DNA from: CAVQJU01 sp963754955
GTDB taxonomy: Bacteria > Acidobacteriota > Vicinamibacteria > Vicinamibacterales > CAVVIG01
Reading direction: 5' to 3'
NCBI GenBank assembly: GCA_963754955.1
Contig: CAVWHY010000005.1
Location: 310,001 to 374,000, forward strand
Length of the DNA stretch: 64,000 bases
Below are positions 45,701-54,606 of the stretch, piece after piece. The position numbers and the translations under genes were made by a program. The notes under the pieces were generated by a model. That model was not told where the DNA came from. It worked only from the letters and a program-made list of their open reading frames with translations, and searched no databases. Position 1 is the stretch's first letter, and every line of letters begins with the position of its first letter.

Positions 45701-46062
45701 GCGAGCGCTCTCGGGAAGCCCGGCATCGATGCGACCGGCGTGAAGTACTCGAGTTCCCCGGCGGTCAGCGCGTCGAATGCCGCGCGAGCCGCGAGCGCTT
45801 CGGCGCCGGTCTGGGTCGCCGGCGCACGGCGCGGGAGCGCCGACGTCAAGACGGCCGATCTGGCTGCCAGTTCCGTCAACCCGAACCGTGTCAGGCCGAA
45901 CGTCGCCGGCGACCGCCGCGCGAGGCCGCGAACAAAATCATCCGCGGCGCCGCGGGTCGCGGCCACGATGACGATTTCGGTCGACGCGGGAAACTGCCGG
46001 AGGAATGCCGCCGCCGCGTCGAGCCGGACCGCAGCGGATGTCGAGAGGACAGCGCGGAGCAT
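42748..46062 (-). CDS. addB: AddB-like helicase/nuclease subunit
   Basis: About 1,104 residues from ATG 46062 (an upstream in-frame start at 46098 overlaps the acyl-AMP ligase and is less likely). The C-terminal nuclease has GSVDLIERSASGETLRVTDH followed by KTGKNR and QPVLYSAAIEQ. Four Cys that would bind the iron-sulfur staple of AddB are present: FSSCPYQFLL plus CTWCDFRPVCG. No Walker A motif is seen, as in alphaproteobacterial AddB. Together with AddA it resects DNA ends. A 70-base heptamer array is translated within it near residues 370-394 as SRQ-x4 repeats. ATGA overlap with addA couples their translation. Confidence 0.87.
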   Translation of the reverse strand: MLRAVLSTSAAVRLDAAAAFLRQFPASTEIVIVAATRGAADDFVRGLARRSPATFGLTRFGLTELAARSAVLTSALPRRAPATQTGAEALAARAAFDALTAGELEYFTPVASMPGFPRALARTLHEVRLAGIGPDRLAGSDAATEDIGRLLARVEAELVRVGVDDRAALFGRAAAAVRDGFVRWASLPILLLDVPLDSKSDAGFVEALAGRAPAILATVPDGDLATESVLTALGAQVDRRPDDAREGTDLFHLRRHVFLSEPPPARSRAGDVRLFSAPGEGREAVEIVRRILDEAEAGVPFDEMAVFLRTPQHYLGLLEHACARAAVPAYFDRGIRRPDPAGRAFIALLSCAVEGLSARRFDEYLSLGQVPPVGSRQAAVDSRQSTVSSRQSAVVPRDELFAPPNDEGVEPESPEEIAGDQEPVSDSDDEAIVAGMLRAPWKWEELVVESAVVGGRTRADGGQRWRRRLDGLAADYRLRIEALKREEPESARIRRFERDLTNLRHLREFALPIVDEMASWPDRATWGEWLDRAQRLARQVIRRPDRVLETLASLRPMAAVGPVSLEEVRDVLRDRLIVLDWEPAFRRYGRVYVGTPHQARGRTFRVVFVPGLAERVVPQRPHEDPLLLDQRRGMLGGLADQDDRKNAERLLLKLSIGAATERLYLSYPRLDVAETRVRVPSFYALDVVRAITGAVPDHRQLARDAAEEAGASLAWPAPKDPARAIDDLEHDLASLKPLLESRDPVSVRGHAHYLLQLNESLRRSVISRWARGRKAWAQADGLIRVAPAISRALEKERLGNRPYSLSALQRFSSCPYQFLLATIYRLEPRDEPEPLVRLDPLTRGSLFHRAQAEFYRAMEKAGALPVTAGRIAEASGAIDAALDRVAAEYEEQLAPAIPRVWQDEINELRRDLGIWVQKMADDPSWVPAYFEFSFGLSDAGRDERSLKDPVTIDGRFVLRGSVDLIERSASGETLRVTDHKTGKNRAKDGMIVGGGATLQPVLYSAAIEQGLGRKVAEGRLYFCTTAGGFTHHPIAIDDYNRSQGLQVLAIIDRSIEQGFLAAAPAERACTWCDFRPVCGPREEERVAHKNRDRLADLEALRSMR
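44881..44950. repeat. Ten-unit heptamer array inside addB
   Basis: Ten 7-base units in exact register (GACGGCC, GACTGCC, GACTGCT, GACGGTC, GACTGTC, GACTGTC, GACTGCC, GCCTGCC, GACTGCC, GACTGGC) lie within the addB frame. Because three heptamers equal seven codons, the protein shows a period of seven residues: SRQAAVD, SRQSTVS, SRQSAVV. Confidence 0.92.
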
Positions 46063-46066
46063 CGCC

Positions 46067-47691
46067 TTACCCGATCTCGCCGCGTTCGTAGCGCGCACGC
46101 GTCAGCGCGCGCTGCACCTTGCCACTCGACGTGCGCCCGACCGTGCCACCCGGCGCGATCAGGACGTCGTCAACGAACAGCCCGTAGAGATCCGCAACGC
46201 GCCGCCGAACGCCGGCCGCGAGCTGCGCGGCCTCCACCGTGCCCGTCGGCTCGACAATCATCACGAGGCGGTCGCGGCCGTCGGCGTCTGCCGTGCCGAA
46301 CGCGACCGTCCGGCCGCGGCGGATGCCCGATAGCTCGTCGACGCCCCACTCGAGATCCTGCGGGTAGATCTTGCGGCCGTTGGCGATGATGAGATCCTTC
46401 ACCCGGCCGCACACATACAATTCACCGTCGGCCAGGTAACCCAGATCGCCCGTGCGCAGCCAGCCGTCGCGCGGCTGCGGGCACGCCACCGCGCCGTGCT
46501 CGAAGTAGCCCCGCATCACCGATGGTCCCGCGAGACGAATCTCACCGACTTCGCGTTCGGGCAAATCGGCGCCCTGCTCGTCCGCGATTCGCAGACGATG
46601 GCCGGGCAAAGGCATGCCGCAGCTGACGAGCGCGCCATCGGTGCGAACCGGCCTGCCGCGCGGAGCAAACGTCGCGGCCACGACGTGTTCGGCGAGCCCG
46701 TAGCCTGGCAGGAAGCTCGTCTCGCGAAACCCGAAGGCGCGAAAGCGGTCGGCGAAGGCCGCGAGCGTCGGCGCGTGAATCGGCTCGGCCCCGCAGCCCG
46801 CCACCCGCCAGCGACGACAAGTCCACGCCGTCGAGATCCGATTCCTTGACGCGCCGCACGCAAAGGTCGTACGCAAAGTTCGGCGCGAAGCTGACGGTGG
46901 CACCGTGCCGCGAGATGGCGCGCAGCCATTCCGCAGGCCGCCTGACGAAGGCCTTCGCCGGGAGAAACGCGGCAGGCCGCACGGCATAAAGCGGCCCGAG
47001 CGCCATGCCCACGAGCCCCATGTCGTGGTGCAGCGGAAGCCAGCTCACGGCGGAGTCGGCGTCGGTCGTCTCCAGGCCATGTGGGCCGTTGATGGCGTTG
47101 ATGTTCTCGCACAGGTTGCGGTGCGTCAGCGCGACGCCCTTCGGCTCGGAGGTCGCACCGGACGTGAACTGCACGAACGCCAGATCGTCGAGCGCCGGCT
47201 CCTCGTCTATGTGCTCGACCGGCCCGTCTTGCCCGCCCTGCCCGGCCAGGCCTTCATACGGCATGACGGACTCCAGCTTCGGACATGCGTGCCGCGCGCG
47301 ATCGAATCGAGTCCACGACGCGTGCGCTCGTCAACAGCGCGCGGGCGCCTGACGCCGCCAATACCCCGGCCGTGAGATCGCAGTACGAGTCGAGGTCGCG
47401 GGTGGTACCCGGCGGATGCAGAGACGCCGGCAGCACACCGGCCATCGATGCGCCGTAAAGCGCGGTCAGAAACGCCTCCGCATCGTCGAGCGCAAGCGCG
47501 ACCACGTCGCCACGCCGCAAGCCCATGCGATGCAGCGCCCGGGACACCGCGAGCGCCGCGGCATGCAGATCCGCGTAGGTCCGGTACACGCCCGCGTGTT
47601 GGTCTGTGGAACCGGCGCCGATAAACAGGCAGCCATGTCCGCTGCCCGCCGCATCCCGGAGCGCCTGAGGCAGCGTACGCAGTGTCGGCAT
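46067..47691 (-). CDS. Acyl-AMP ligase (FAAL-like AMP-dependent synthetase)
   Basis: About 540 residues across three frames (breaks near 47275 and 46800). The phosphate loop is FVQFTSGATSEPKGVALTH, followed by SWLPLHHDMGLVGMALGPLY, which is characteristic of fatty acyl-AMP ligases. Later motifs are FLPGYGLAEHVVAATFAPRG, DGWLRTGDLGYLADGELYVC and GRVKDLIIANGRKIYPQDLE; the terminal Lys is in GRTSSGKVQR. It activates an acyl chain as the adenylate and loads it onto a carrier protein, here surely the ACP gene directly upstream, with which it shares a base (TGATG). The product pathway is unknown. Confidence 0.87.
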
Positions 47692-47957
47692 CAGGCGCCC
47701 GTGCGCGTCGCGACGATCGCCGACACGGCGGCGATCACCTCTGCGACAGTGCGAATCGCGGGCGCTGGAGCAACGGGAATCGTGATATCGAAGCGATCTT
47801 CCAGCTCGGCCACCAGTTCGAGCACCTGCAGCGAGTCGAATCCAAGATCCGCGATCAGATCGTCCGCCGACGTGGGCTGGATGGGACGCCGGCTGACATT
47901 CTTGAGCGCGTCGATGACGCCCGCCTCCACGTCCATTAGAATGGACAAGGATCGCAT
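47691..47957 (-). CDS. Acyl carrier protein
   Basis: An 88-residue carrier protein (81 if ATG 47936 is used). The phosphopantetheine attachment Ser is in LGFDSLQVLELVAELEDRFD, a standard D-S-L site in helix II. It is not likely to be the housekeeping fatty acid AcpP, because the residues around the site are of the kind seen in polyketide or lipid-ligase carriers and the gene is fused in an operon with an acyl-AMP ligase. It heads the unit ACP, ligase, addB, addA. Divergent from the TraB gene with a 24-base gap. Confidence 0.88.
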   Translation of the reverse strand: MRSLSILMDVEAGVIDALKNVSRRPIQPTSADDLIADLGFDSLQVLELVAELEDRFDITIPVAPAPAIRTVAEVIAAVSAIVATRTGA

Positions 47958-47981
47958 ACCTTCTGTCCTTCGTACTCAACT

Positions 47982-48894
47982 ATGAACAGCCTTCGCCGCT
48001 CGCGTGCAGTTCTTGCGGTCGCCGTTGCGGCAGTCGCCATGGCCAGCGGCCGCCCCGGCGGCCCGGACAGCTGCGCAGACGCGCGCCGCAGCGCGAAGCT
48101 TCATGTGGAAGGCCACGCGCCAGCAGGGCGCGGTCTACCTCGTCGGCTCTGTCCACATGCTGACGAAGGACTTCTACCCCCTGGCGCCGGCCCTGGACGC
48201 CGGCTTCAAGGACAGCGACCTCCTCGTGGAGGAGGTCGACCTCGCGGAAATGCTCGCGCCGGACACGCAGTTCTCGCTGCTGGCGCGCGGCATGCTGCCG
48301 GCGGGCCAGACACTCGACAAGGTCGTCTCGCCGCCCACGATGGCGCTGGTGAACGCGCGGGTGGGCAACCTGGGCATGCCGGCCTCGGCGCTGCAGCAGT
48401 TCAAGCCGTGGTTCCTGGCCATGACGCTGATGGCTGTGGAGTGGGAAAAGGCCGGCTTCGACGCCGCGCTCGGCCTGGACAAGCACTTCTACGATCGCGC
48501 GCAGGCCGAAAAGAAAGCCGTGCAGGGGCTCGAGACCACCGAATACCAGATCTCGCGATTCGACGGGCTGCCCATGAATCAGCAGGAGCGCTTCCTCGCT
48601 GAATCGCTGAAGGACCTCGACGCGGAAAAGGCCAGCGTCCAGAAGATTGCGGACGCGTGGAAAAACGGCGATCTGCCGACAGTCGAACGTCTGGTGCTCC
48701 AGGACGTCAAAGACGATCCGTTCATGTATCAGCGCCTGCTCGTCGAACGCAACCGCAACTGGCTTCCCCGCGTCGAGGCGCTGCTGGCTCGTCCGCGTCC
48801 CGCATTCGTCGTCGTGGGCGCGGCGCATCTGGTCGGACCTGACGGACTGATCGCGATGCTGCGGGCCAAGGGCGTGCGCGTGGACCAGCAATGA
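47982..48894 (+). CDS. TraB/GumN family protein, secreted
   Basis: About 304 residues. A signal peptide (VLAVAVAAVAMAS) lies in the first frame; after a break near 48045 the body starts SFMWKATRQQGAVYLVGSVH. The two conserved metal-binding-like motifs of the TraB/GumN family are present: GSVHMLTKDFYPL near the start and VVVGAAHLVGPDGLI near the end. The family may be zinc peptidases of the Tiki type, acting outside the cytoplasm. The last bases overlap the M28 peptidase start by four (ATGA). Confidence 0.85.
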
Positions 48895-50484
48895 CGGCAC
48901 GCGCGAGCGCGGCGGCAGTATGTGTCGCCATTGTCGTCGCCGCGGGCGCCGATGCGAGCGGAGCCGCCGATGCGTCGCGGTGGTGGGCGCACGTCAGGTA
49001 CCTGGCCGACGATTCTCTCGAAGGCCGCGAAGCCGGACGTCCCGGCTACACGCGCGCGGCCGAGTACGTCGCGGACGTCTGGCGAAGGGCCGGCCTCGAA
49101 CCCGCGTACGCCGGGCAGTTTCTCCAACCGGTGGCTCTCAAGAGCGCGGCAGATCGACGAGAGCCGCTCAAGCCTCGCGCTCGTGCGTGACGATGGCCGC
49201 GTCGCGCCCCTGACGCTCGGAGAGGACGCCAACTTCAGCCTGCGAATCGACCCGGCGCTCGAGGTGAACGCGCCGCTCGTGTTCACGGGCCACGGCCTCA
49301 ACATCCCCGATGCCGGCATCAACGACCTCGAGGGCCTGAACCTGAAGGGCGCCGTGGCGGTGTACTTCTCGACGCCGACCGGTTCGCTTCCCGGTCCGCT
49401 GCAGGCGCACTTCGGGTCGAGCGCCGAACGCTGGCGCGTGCTGCGCGCGGCCGGCGCGATCGGAACAATCGCGGTGCCCGGCATCGGACGCCTCGAGGTC
49501 CCCTGGTCGCGATCGACCCTCGCGCGTCTGCAGCCACAAATGTCGCTGGCGGATCCCGCTCTCGACGAATATCCGGATCAGCAGATTGCCGTGACGATGA
49601 ATCCTGACAAGGCGGACGTGCTGTTCGCCGGATCGGGGCACACGCTGGCGGAACTGGCCGCCATCGACCAGGCCGGACAGCCGCTGCCCCGCTTCGCGCT
49701 GCCGGCGCGCGTCAAGGCGACCATCGCCGTCAACCGCTCGACCGTCGAGTCGCCGAACGTCGCTGCCGTCCTGCGCGGCGCGGACCCGGCGTTGCGCGGC
49801 GAGGCCGTCGTGTTGTCCGCCCATCTCGATCACGTCGGCGTCGGCGACCCTGTCGCTGGCGATCGCATCTACAACGGCGCGATGGACAACGCCTCGGGAG
49901 TGGCCACCATTCTCGAAGTCGCCGAGCGGCTTCGCGAATCGGGCTACCGCCCGGCGCGGTCGATTGTCTTCGCCGCCGTGACGGCCGAGGAGCTCGGCGA
50001 ACTGGGATCGCGGTATTTCGTCGCCCATCCGCCGCCCGGCCTGCGGATCGTCGCGAACATCAACACGGACATGTTCCTGCCGCTCTTCCCGCTGCGCACG
50101 TTGATGGTGCTCGGCCTCGACGAGTCCGATCTGGCCGGCGACATCCGCGCGGTCGCCCGCGATCTCCACCTGGCGATCCAGGGCGATCCCGAACCGCAGC
50201 GCAACCGGTTCACACGAAGCGACCAGTACAGCTTCGTCCGCGCCGGCATTCCCGCGCTCGCCATGAAAGTCGGCTACGACCCGAACACGCCGGAAGCGGC
50301 CATCGCGCAGCAATGGACTGCCGAACGCTACCATGCGCCTTCCGACGATGTGAGCCAGCCGGTGGACATGAAGGCCGCAACCGACTTCGTCAACGTCATC
50401 CATCAGCTCGCCGTTCGAGTGGCGAACCGCCCCGGCCGTCCCAACTGGAATGACAACAGCTTCTTCAAGCGATTTGGCCACTAA
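48891..50484 (+). CDS. M28 family zinc aminopeptidase, secreted
   Basis: About 530 residues with a signal peptide (AAAVCVAIVVAAGADA), then RWWAHVRYLADDSLEGREAG and a PA-type insert. A break lies near 49150. Zinc ligands of the M28 family are visible in order: SAHLDHVGVGD, GAMDNASGVATIL, TAEELGELGSRYF, NINTDMFLP and ERYHAPSDDVSQP. It trims peptides outside the cytoplasm. It is coupled to the TraB-like gene upstream and overlaps the amine oxidase downstream by up to 35 bases. Confidence 0.9.
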
Positions 50485-51842
50485 CGCTCCCGCCCTGGCC
50501 GGTGTATCGGTCCTGGTCGCCGGGGCAGGTCTCGCCGGACTCGCCGCGGCTTACGACCTCGCGGCCATGGGCGCGTCGGTGACCGTCATCGAGGCGCGCG
50601 ACCGCGTGGGCGGCCGCGTCTGGACCATCCGCGACGGCTTTGCGGACCGCCAGCACGCCGAAGCCGGCGGCGACATGATCGACGAGTCGCAGGAGGAAAT
50701 CTGCCAGCTGGCCCGCGAACTGGGGTTGACGCTCTCCCGGATTCTTCGCGAGGGCTTCGGCTACCTGCGTCCGGGCCCCGCCGGGTCCAGCCAGGCGCCG
50801 CGCATCCTCACCCGAGGCGTCACGCGCGGATGGGGCCAGCTCGCCAGGCACGTGGGCGGCCTCGCCCGCAGCTATCGGCTCGCGGAGCGACGCTGGGACT
50901 CACCCGTGACCGCGGACCTCGCGCGCCGCTCCGTGGCGCAGTGGCTCGACGATGAACGCGCCGATCCCGAGCTGCGGGCGACCGCAACGGGCCTTCGAGG
51001 ATTCTTTCTGGCGGATCCCGAGGAGTTGTCGCTCCTCGCGCATCGTCGATCAGTTCGCCGAGAACCAGCAGCCCGGCGGCGAAGAGATGTACCGGATCAC
51101 GGGCGGCAACGATCGGCTGCCCGCGGCGCTCGCCGCAAAGCTGGGCGACCGGATTCAGCTCGGCACGGAACTCGTCGCCGTCTCGGTGCGGGGCAAGTCC
51201 GTGCACGCCACGCTCAAACGTGGCCGTACGTCGGCGCCCCTGACGAGCGATTACCTGGTGCTGGCGCTGCCGGCCTCGGTGCTTCGCCGCGTGCCGATCA
51301 CCCCGGCGCTGACCGCTCACCAGCACGCCGCGATCTCGACACTCAAGTACGGGCGGGCGACGAAGACGCTGCTCCAGTACTCGAAACGCTTCTGGCGCGC
51401 GAAGGGACGGCCGCGCGCCTTCGGCTCGCCGCTGCCGTACGGCGCGATCTGGGAAGGCAACGAGGAACAGCCCGGCGTGAGAGGGATCCTCACGCTGATG
51501 GCCGGAGGGACCGCCAGCGAAGAGACCCAGGCGATGGTCGCACGCGACGGCATCGCGCGGTTCGCGAGCGGTTTGTCGTGGCTCGGCACCAGCCCCGCCG
51601 AGCTCGAGGCGTCGCGTCAGGTGGTCTGGGAGTCGGATCCCTTCGCGCGCGGCGGCTACGCGTATTTCGATCCGTCGTTCGATCCCGCGTTGCGCGAGTG
51701 GCTCGCCCGGCCCGCCGGCCGTCTCTTCTTCGCCGGCGAACACACCAGCATCCGCTGGCAGGGATACATGAACGGGGCGGTCGAGAGCGGCCGCCGCGCG
51801 GCCGCGGAAATTGCCGCGACCCACCGGATCGGGACGGCTTAA
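50450..51842 (+). CDS. Flavin-containing amine oxidase
   Basis: About 464 residues. The FAD dinucleotide fold is VSVLVAGAGLAGLAAAYDLA with VIEARDRVGGRVWTIRDG; after a break near 51048 the chain continues YRITGGNDRLPAALAAKLGD and RLFFAGEHTSIRWQGYMNGA, the closing flavin-binding segment of monoamine oxidases. ATG 50450 overlaps the peptidase by 35 bases; TTG 50474 is an alternative. The family oxidises amines or amino acids with oxygen. Followed by the heptamer array at 51843. Confidence 0.87.
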
Positions 51843-51990
51843 TGATCCTCGGTCCTTGGTTCCTCGGGCTTCGTCCGTCGCTCGGCCCGTCAACGAAAGC
51901 GGATCAAGCCCACCGGACTAAGGACCAGGGACGGACTGAGGACCAAGGACGGACCAAGTCCGAGTACCAAGGACCAAGGACCAAGGACCA
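51843..51990. repeat. AGGACCA heptamer array with inverted arm
   Basis: From about 51914 to 51990, eleven 7-base units of the AGGACCA/ACCAAGG type run in register and abut the ATG at 51991. Near the other end (51848-51868) the reverse complement appears (CTCGGTC, CTTGGTT, CCTCGGG), so GGTCCTTGGT can pair with ACCAAGGACC. The whole 148-base gap between two genes is made of this element and its spacer; no other signal was seen. Confidence 0.88.
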
Positions 51991-52290
51991 ATGAGCTGGC
52001 AGCGCGCGAACGTTCAGGCGGCGGCGAATTATCTGCGCGCGCAGATCGCGGCCGGCGCCGCTGATGTCCGCTCGAAGGCCGTCTACGAGGGACTCCTCGA
52101 CGTGCTGGATCCCCCGCGCCGCGCCGCGCGCGTGCAGCGCGAGTCGGCCGTAGACGCCAAGTCGGCCATCACCATTCAGGCAGCCCGTGAGCGGCGCAAT
52201 CAGGCGAACCGTGAACGGCGTCGCGCCAATCACGGTCCCCCGGCCGGCGTAGAACGCCGCGCCGCACGCGACCGTCGAGGCAACCGTTGA
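51991..52290 (+). CDS. Hypothetical protein
   Basis: A 99-residue protein rich in Ala, Arg and Gln: NVQAAANYLRAQIAAGAADV and VYEGLLDVLDPPRRAARVQR, then a basic tail. Largely helical, no signal or membrane segment. It is probably real because it fills the space between the heptamer array and the CoA-binding gene, which starts on its stop codon (TGATG). The basic C-terminus could bind nucleic acid, but that is speculation. No family recognised. Confidence 0.6.
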   Translation: MSWQRANVQAAANYLRAQIAAGAADVRSKAVYEGLLDVLDPPRRAARVQRESAVDAKSAITIQAARERRNQANRERRRANHGPPAGVERRAARDRRGNR

Positions 52291-52715
52291 TGCCGCATCA
52301 CAACCCGCCGGACGACGCGCTGAGAGAGCTCCTGACGAACGCGTCCACGATTGCCATGGTCGGCGCATCGTCGAATCCCGACCGCCCGTCGAACGGCATC
52401 ATGCGCAAGCTGAAGAGCGCCGGATACCGTGTCGTTCCCGTCAACCCGAACGAGACCACGGTCCTCGGTGAGCGCGCGTACGCCTCGCTGGCGGACGTTC
52501 CCGAACGCATCGACATCGTTGACGTATTCCGCCGCGCGGAGTTCACGCCGGCCGTCGCCGGCGAAGCGGTGAAGGTCGGCGCGAAGGCGTTGTGGCTGCA
52601 GAGCGGGGTGGTGAACGACGAGGCCGCGGCGAAGGCCGAAGCCGGCGGCCTGATGGTGGTGATGGACGCGTGCATCGGCGTGATGCACTCCGTCCTGCGG
52701 GTACCGAAGAAGTAG
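52290..52715 (+). CDS. CoA-binding domain protein (YccU-like)
   Basis: A 141-residue Rossmann-like protein. The nucleotide-binding opening is NASTIAMVGASSNPDRPSNG; GYRVVPVNPNETTVLGERAY and RIDIVDVFRRAEFTPAVAGE follow, and the end (MDACIGVMHSVLR) carries the conserved Cys. It matches the stand-alone CoA_binding_2 family, related to the CoA-binding part of succinyl-CoA synthetase alpha. ATG 52290 shares a base with the preceding stop. Role unknown; possibly regulated by CoA or acyl-CoA. Confidence 0.88.
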   Translation: MPHHNPPDDALRELLTNASTIAMVGASSNPDRPSNGIMRKLKSAGYRVVPVNPNETTVLGERAYASLADVPERIDIVDVFRRAEFTPAVAGEAVKVGAKALWLQSGVVNDEAAAKAEAGGLMVVMDACIGVMHSVLRVPKK

Positions 52716-52731
52716 CGCGAGCCTGCAGGCC

Positions 52732-54606
52732 TTACGAAATCTCCTTCTCCAACCTGGTCACCAGCGTGTCCAGCTGATCGACGACGGCACGAACCGTCGC
52801 CGGCTTGCTGAGATCCACTCCCGACTTCTGGAGCAGCGTCATCGGGTGATCGCTGCCGCCTGATTTCAGCAGCGTGAGATATCGATCGACCGCCTGCGGC
52901 CGCTCGGCTTCGCTGCCGCCCGTCAGCTGCTTCATCACCTGCGCGCTCGAGGCAAAGCACGTGGCGTACTGATAGACGTAATACGGCGTGCTGTAGAAGT
53001 GCGGAATGCGCGCCCACGTGACGCGGGACAGGTCGTCGTAGTCGTACGCGTCGCCGTGATAGGCCTTGAGCAGCCCGAAGTAGATGTCGCCGAGCGCTTC
53101 GGCGGTGACCGGCTTCCCTTCCTCGACGAGCCTGTGCGCCTGCAGCTCGTAGTCCGCGAACATCACCTGCGTGTAAAACGTCGCGACGATGCCGTCGATG
53201 GCGTGCTGCAGCAGGACGCTGCGTTCGCGCTCGTCCGTCGTGCGGGCGAGCATGTAGTCGAGAAACAGCGCCTCGCTCAGCGTCGACGGCACTTCGGCCA
53301 CGAAGATCTCGTAGCTCGCGTACACGAACGGCTGGTGCGCGTGCGACAGCAGGGTGTGCATCGAGTGCCCCACCTCGTGCGCCAGCGTGAACACATCGTC
53401 GAGCGTGTCGTTGTAGTTGAGGAGCATGTACGGGTGGACGCCGTACACGGGCGCCGAGTAGGCGCCGCTGCGCTTGCCCGAGTTCTCGTACACGTCGATC
53501 CAGCCGCCGTTCAGCGCCTCGCGCAGCTGGCGCTGATATTCGGGGCCGAGCGGCGCGACCGAGGCGGGCAGCCACTCGAGGACGTCGTTGTACGGATACT
53601 GCCGATCGACGTGCACCAGCGGGATGGTCGTGTCGTAGGTGTGGTACGTCTCGAGGCCGAGCACCTTCTTTCTCAGACGGTGGTAACGGCGCAGCGGCTC
53701 GACGTTGGTCTTGGTCGTCTCGATCAGGTTCTCGACAACGGTCACCGGGATGTTGTTGCCGTGCAGTGCAGCCTCGAGCGCCGAGCCGAAGCCGCGCGCC
53801 TGCGCGTGAAACCAGTCGCCCTGCAGCACGGCGTTGTAGATCGACGCGTAGGTATTGATGCTGCCCGCGTACAGCTCGTGGAGCGAACGCCATGCGAGCG
53901 CACGGTCGGCCTGGTTGCGGTTGGTCGCGAGGAGCGCCCGGTATTGCCCGTACGTCACCGTGACGTCGGCGCCCGTGGACAACCGCACGGTCGGATACTT
54001 CACGTCCGCCGTGGACAGCGCCGCATACGCGTCGCGCGGGGCCGACGAAAACCGGCTCGACAGCGACAGCAGGTGCTCGCCCTTGTCGTCGAGCACGTGT
54101 TCCTGGCGGCGATACAGGTCTTCGATCGCGAACCGATAGACGCTCAGGTCCGAATTCTTGCCGAACCACTGCTGAACCGTCGCCAGCGGGATCCTCAGCA
54201 GCTCAGGCTCGAACCATGAGACCGCCTGGCCGTCCTTCGCAAACAGAATCTGGACCTGCTGCCGCCTGGCGTTGAGCTGGTTGTCGCGCTGATCCTGGTC
54301 GTACGCGAGCGACGTGTAGTACCAGACCTTGTGCTCGAGCTGCCCGACTTCCTCGCGCAACCGGTAGAAGGCCAGCAGGCGGTCGGCGCCCTGCGCCAAT
54401 GTGCCCTGAAACGCGGCGCACTCGCCGATCTTGCGATCGAGCTCGTCGTACGCGCGCTGCCAGGCAGTCCAGTCGGGAAAGATGTGCGAAAGATCCCACT
54501 TGAACCGGTCGGGAATCTCGGAACGCTCGCGGAGAGGGGGGGCAGTGGGGGCTTCGGCCGGCGAAAAAGTGTCCAACGTGTCCGATATCTCCTTGCTGAA
54601 GATCAT
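52732..54606 (-). CDS. pepF: Oligoendopeptidase F, M3 family
   Basis: A complete 624-residue zinc peptidase. The N-terminal helical domain begins PDRFKWDLSHIFPDWTAWQR, diagnostic of PepF. The zinc motif H410-E411-x2-H414 is in FTLAHEVGHSMHTLLSHAHQ, with the third ligand Glu in the following IFVAEVPSTLSEALF. YSTPYYVYQYATCFASSAQV is the substrate-tunnel segment. It cleaves peptides of roughly 7 to 17 residues in the cytoplasm. Start overlaps the stop of the upstream pseudouridine synthase gene (ATGA). Confidence 0.93.
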   Translation of the reverse strand: MIFSKEISDTLDTFSPAEAPTAPPLRERSEIPDRFKWDLSHIFPDWTAWQRAYDELDRKIGECAAFQGTLAQGADRLLAFYRLREEVGQLEHKVWYYTSLAYDQDQRDNQLNARRQQVQILFAKDGQAVSWFEPELLRIPLATVQQWFGKNSDLSVYRFAIEDLYRRQEHVLDDKGEHLLSLSSRFSSAPRDAYAALSTADVKYPTVRLSTGADVTVTYGQYRALLATNRNQADRALAWRSLHELYAGSINTYASIYNAVLQGDWFHAQARGFGSALEAALHGNNIPVTVVENLIETTKTNVEPLRRYHRLRKKVLGLETYHTYDTTIPLVHVDRQYPYNDVLEWLPASVAPLGPEYQRQLREALNGGWIDVYENSGKRSGAYSAPVYGVHPYMLLNYNDTLDDVFTLAHEVGHSMHTLLSHAHQPFVYASYEIFVAEVPSTLSEALFLDYMLARTTDERERSVLLQHAIDGIVATFYTQVMFADYELQAHRLVEEGKPVTAEALGDIYFGLLKAYHGDAYDYDDLSRVTWARIPHFYSTPYYVYQYATCFASSAQVMKQLTGGSEAERPQAVDRYLTLLKSGGSDHPMTLLQKSGVDLSKPATVRAVVDQLDTLVTRLEKEIS

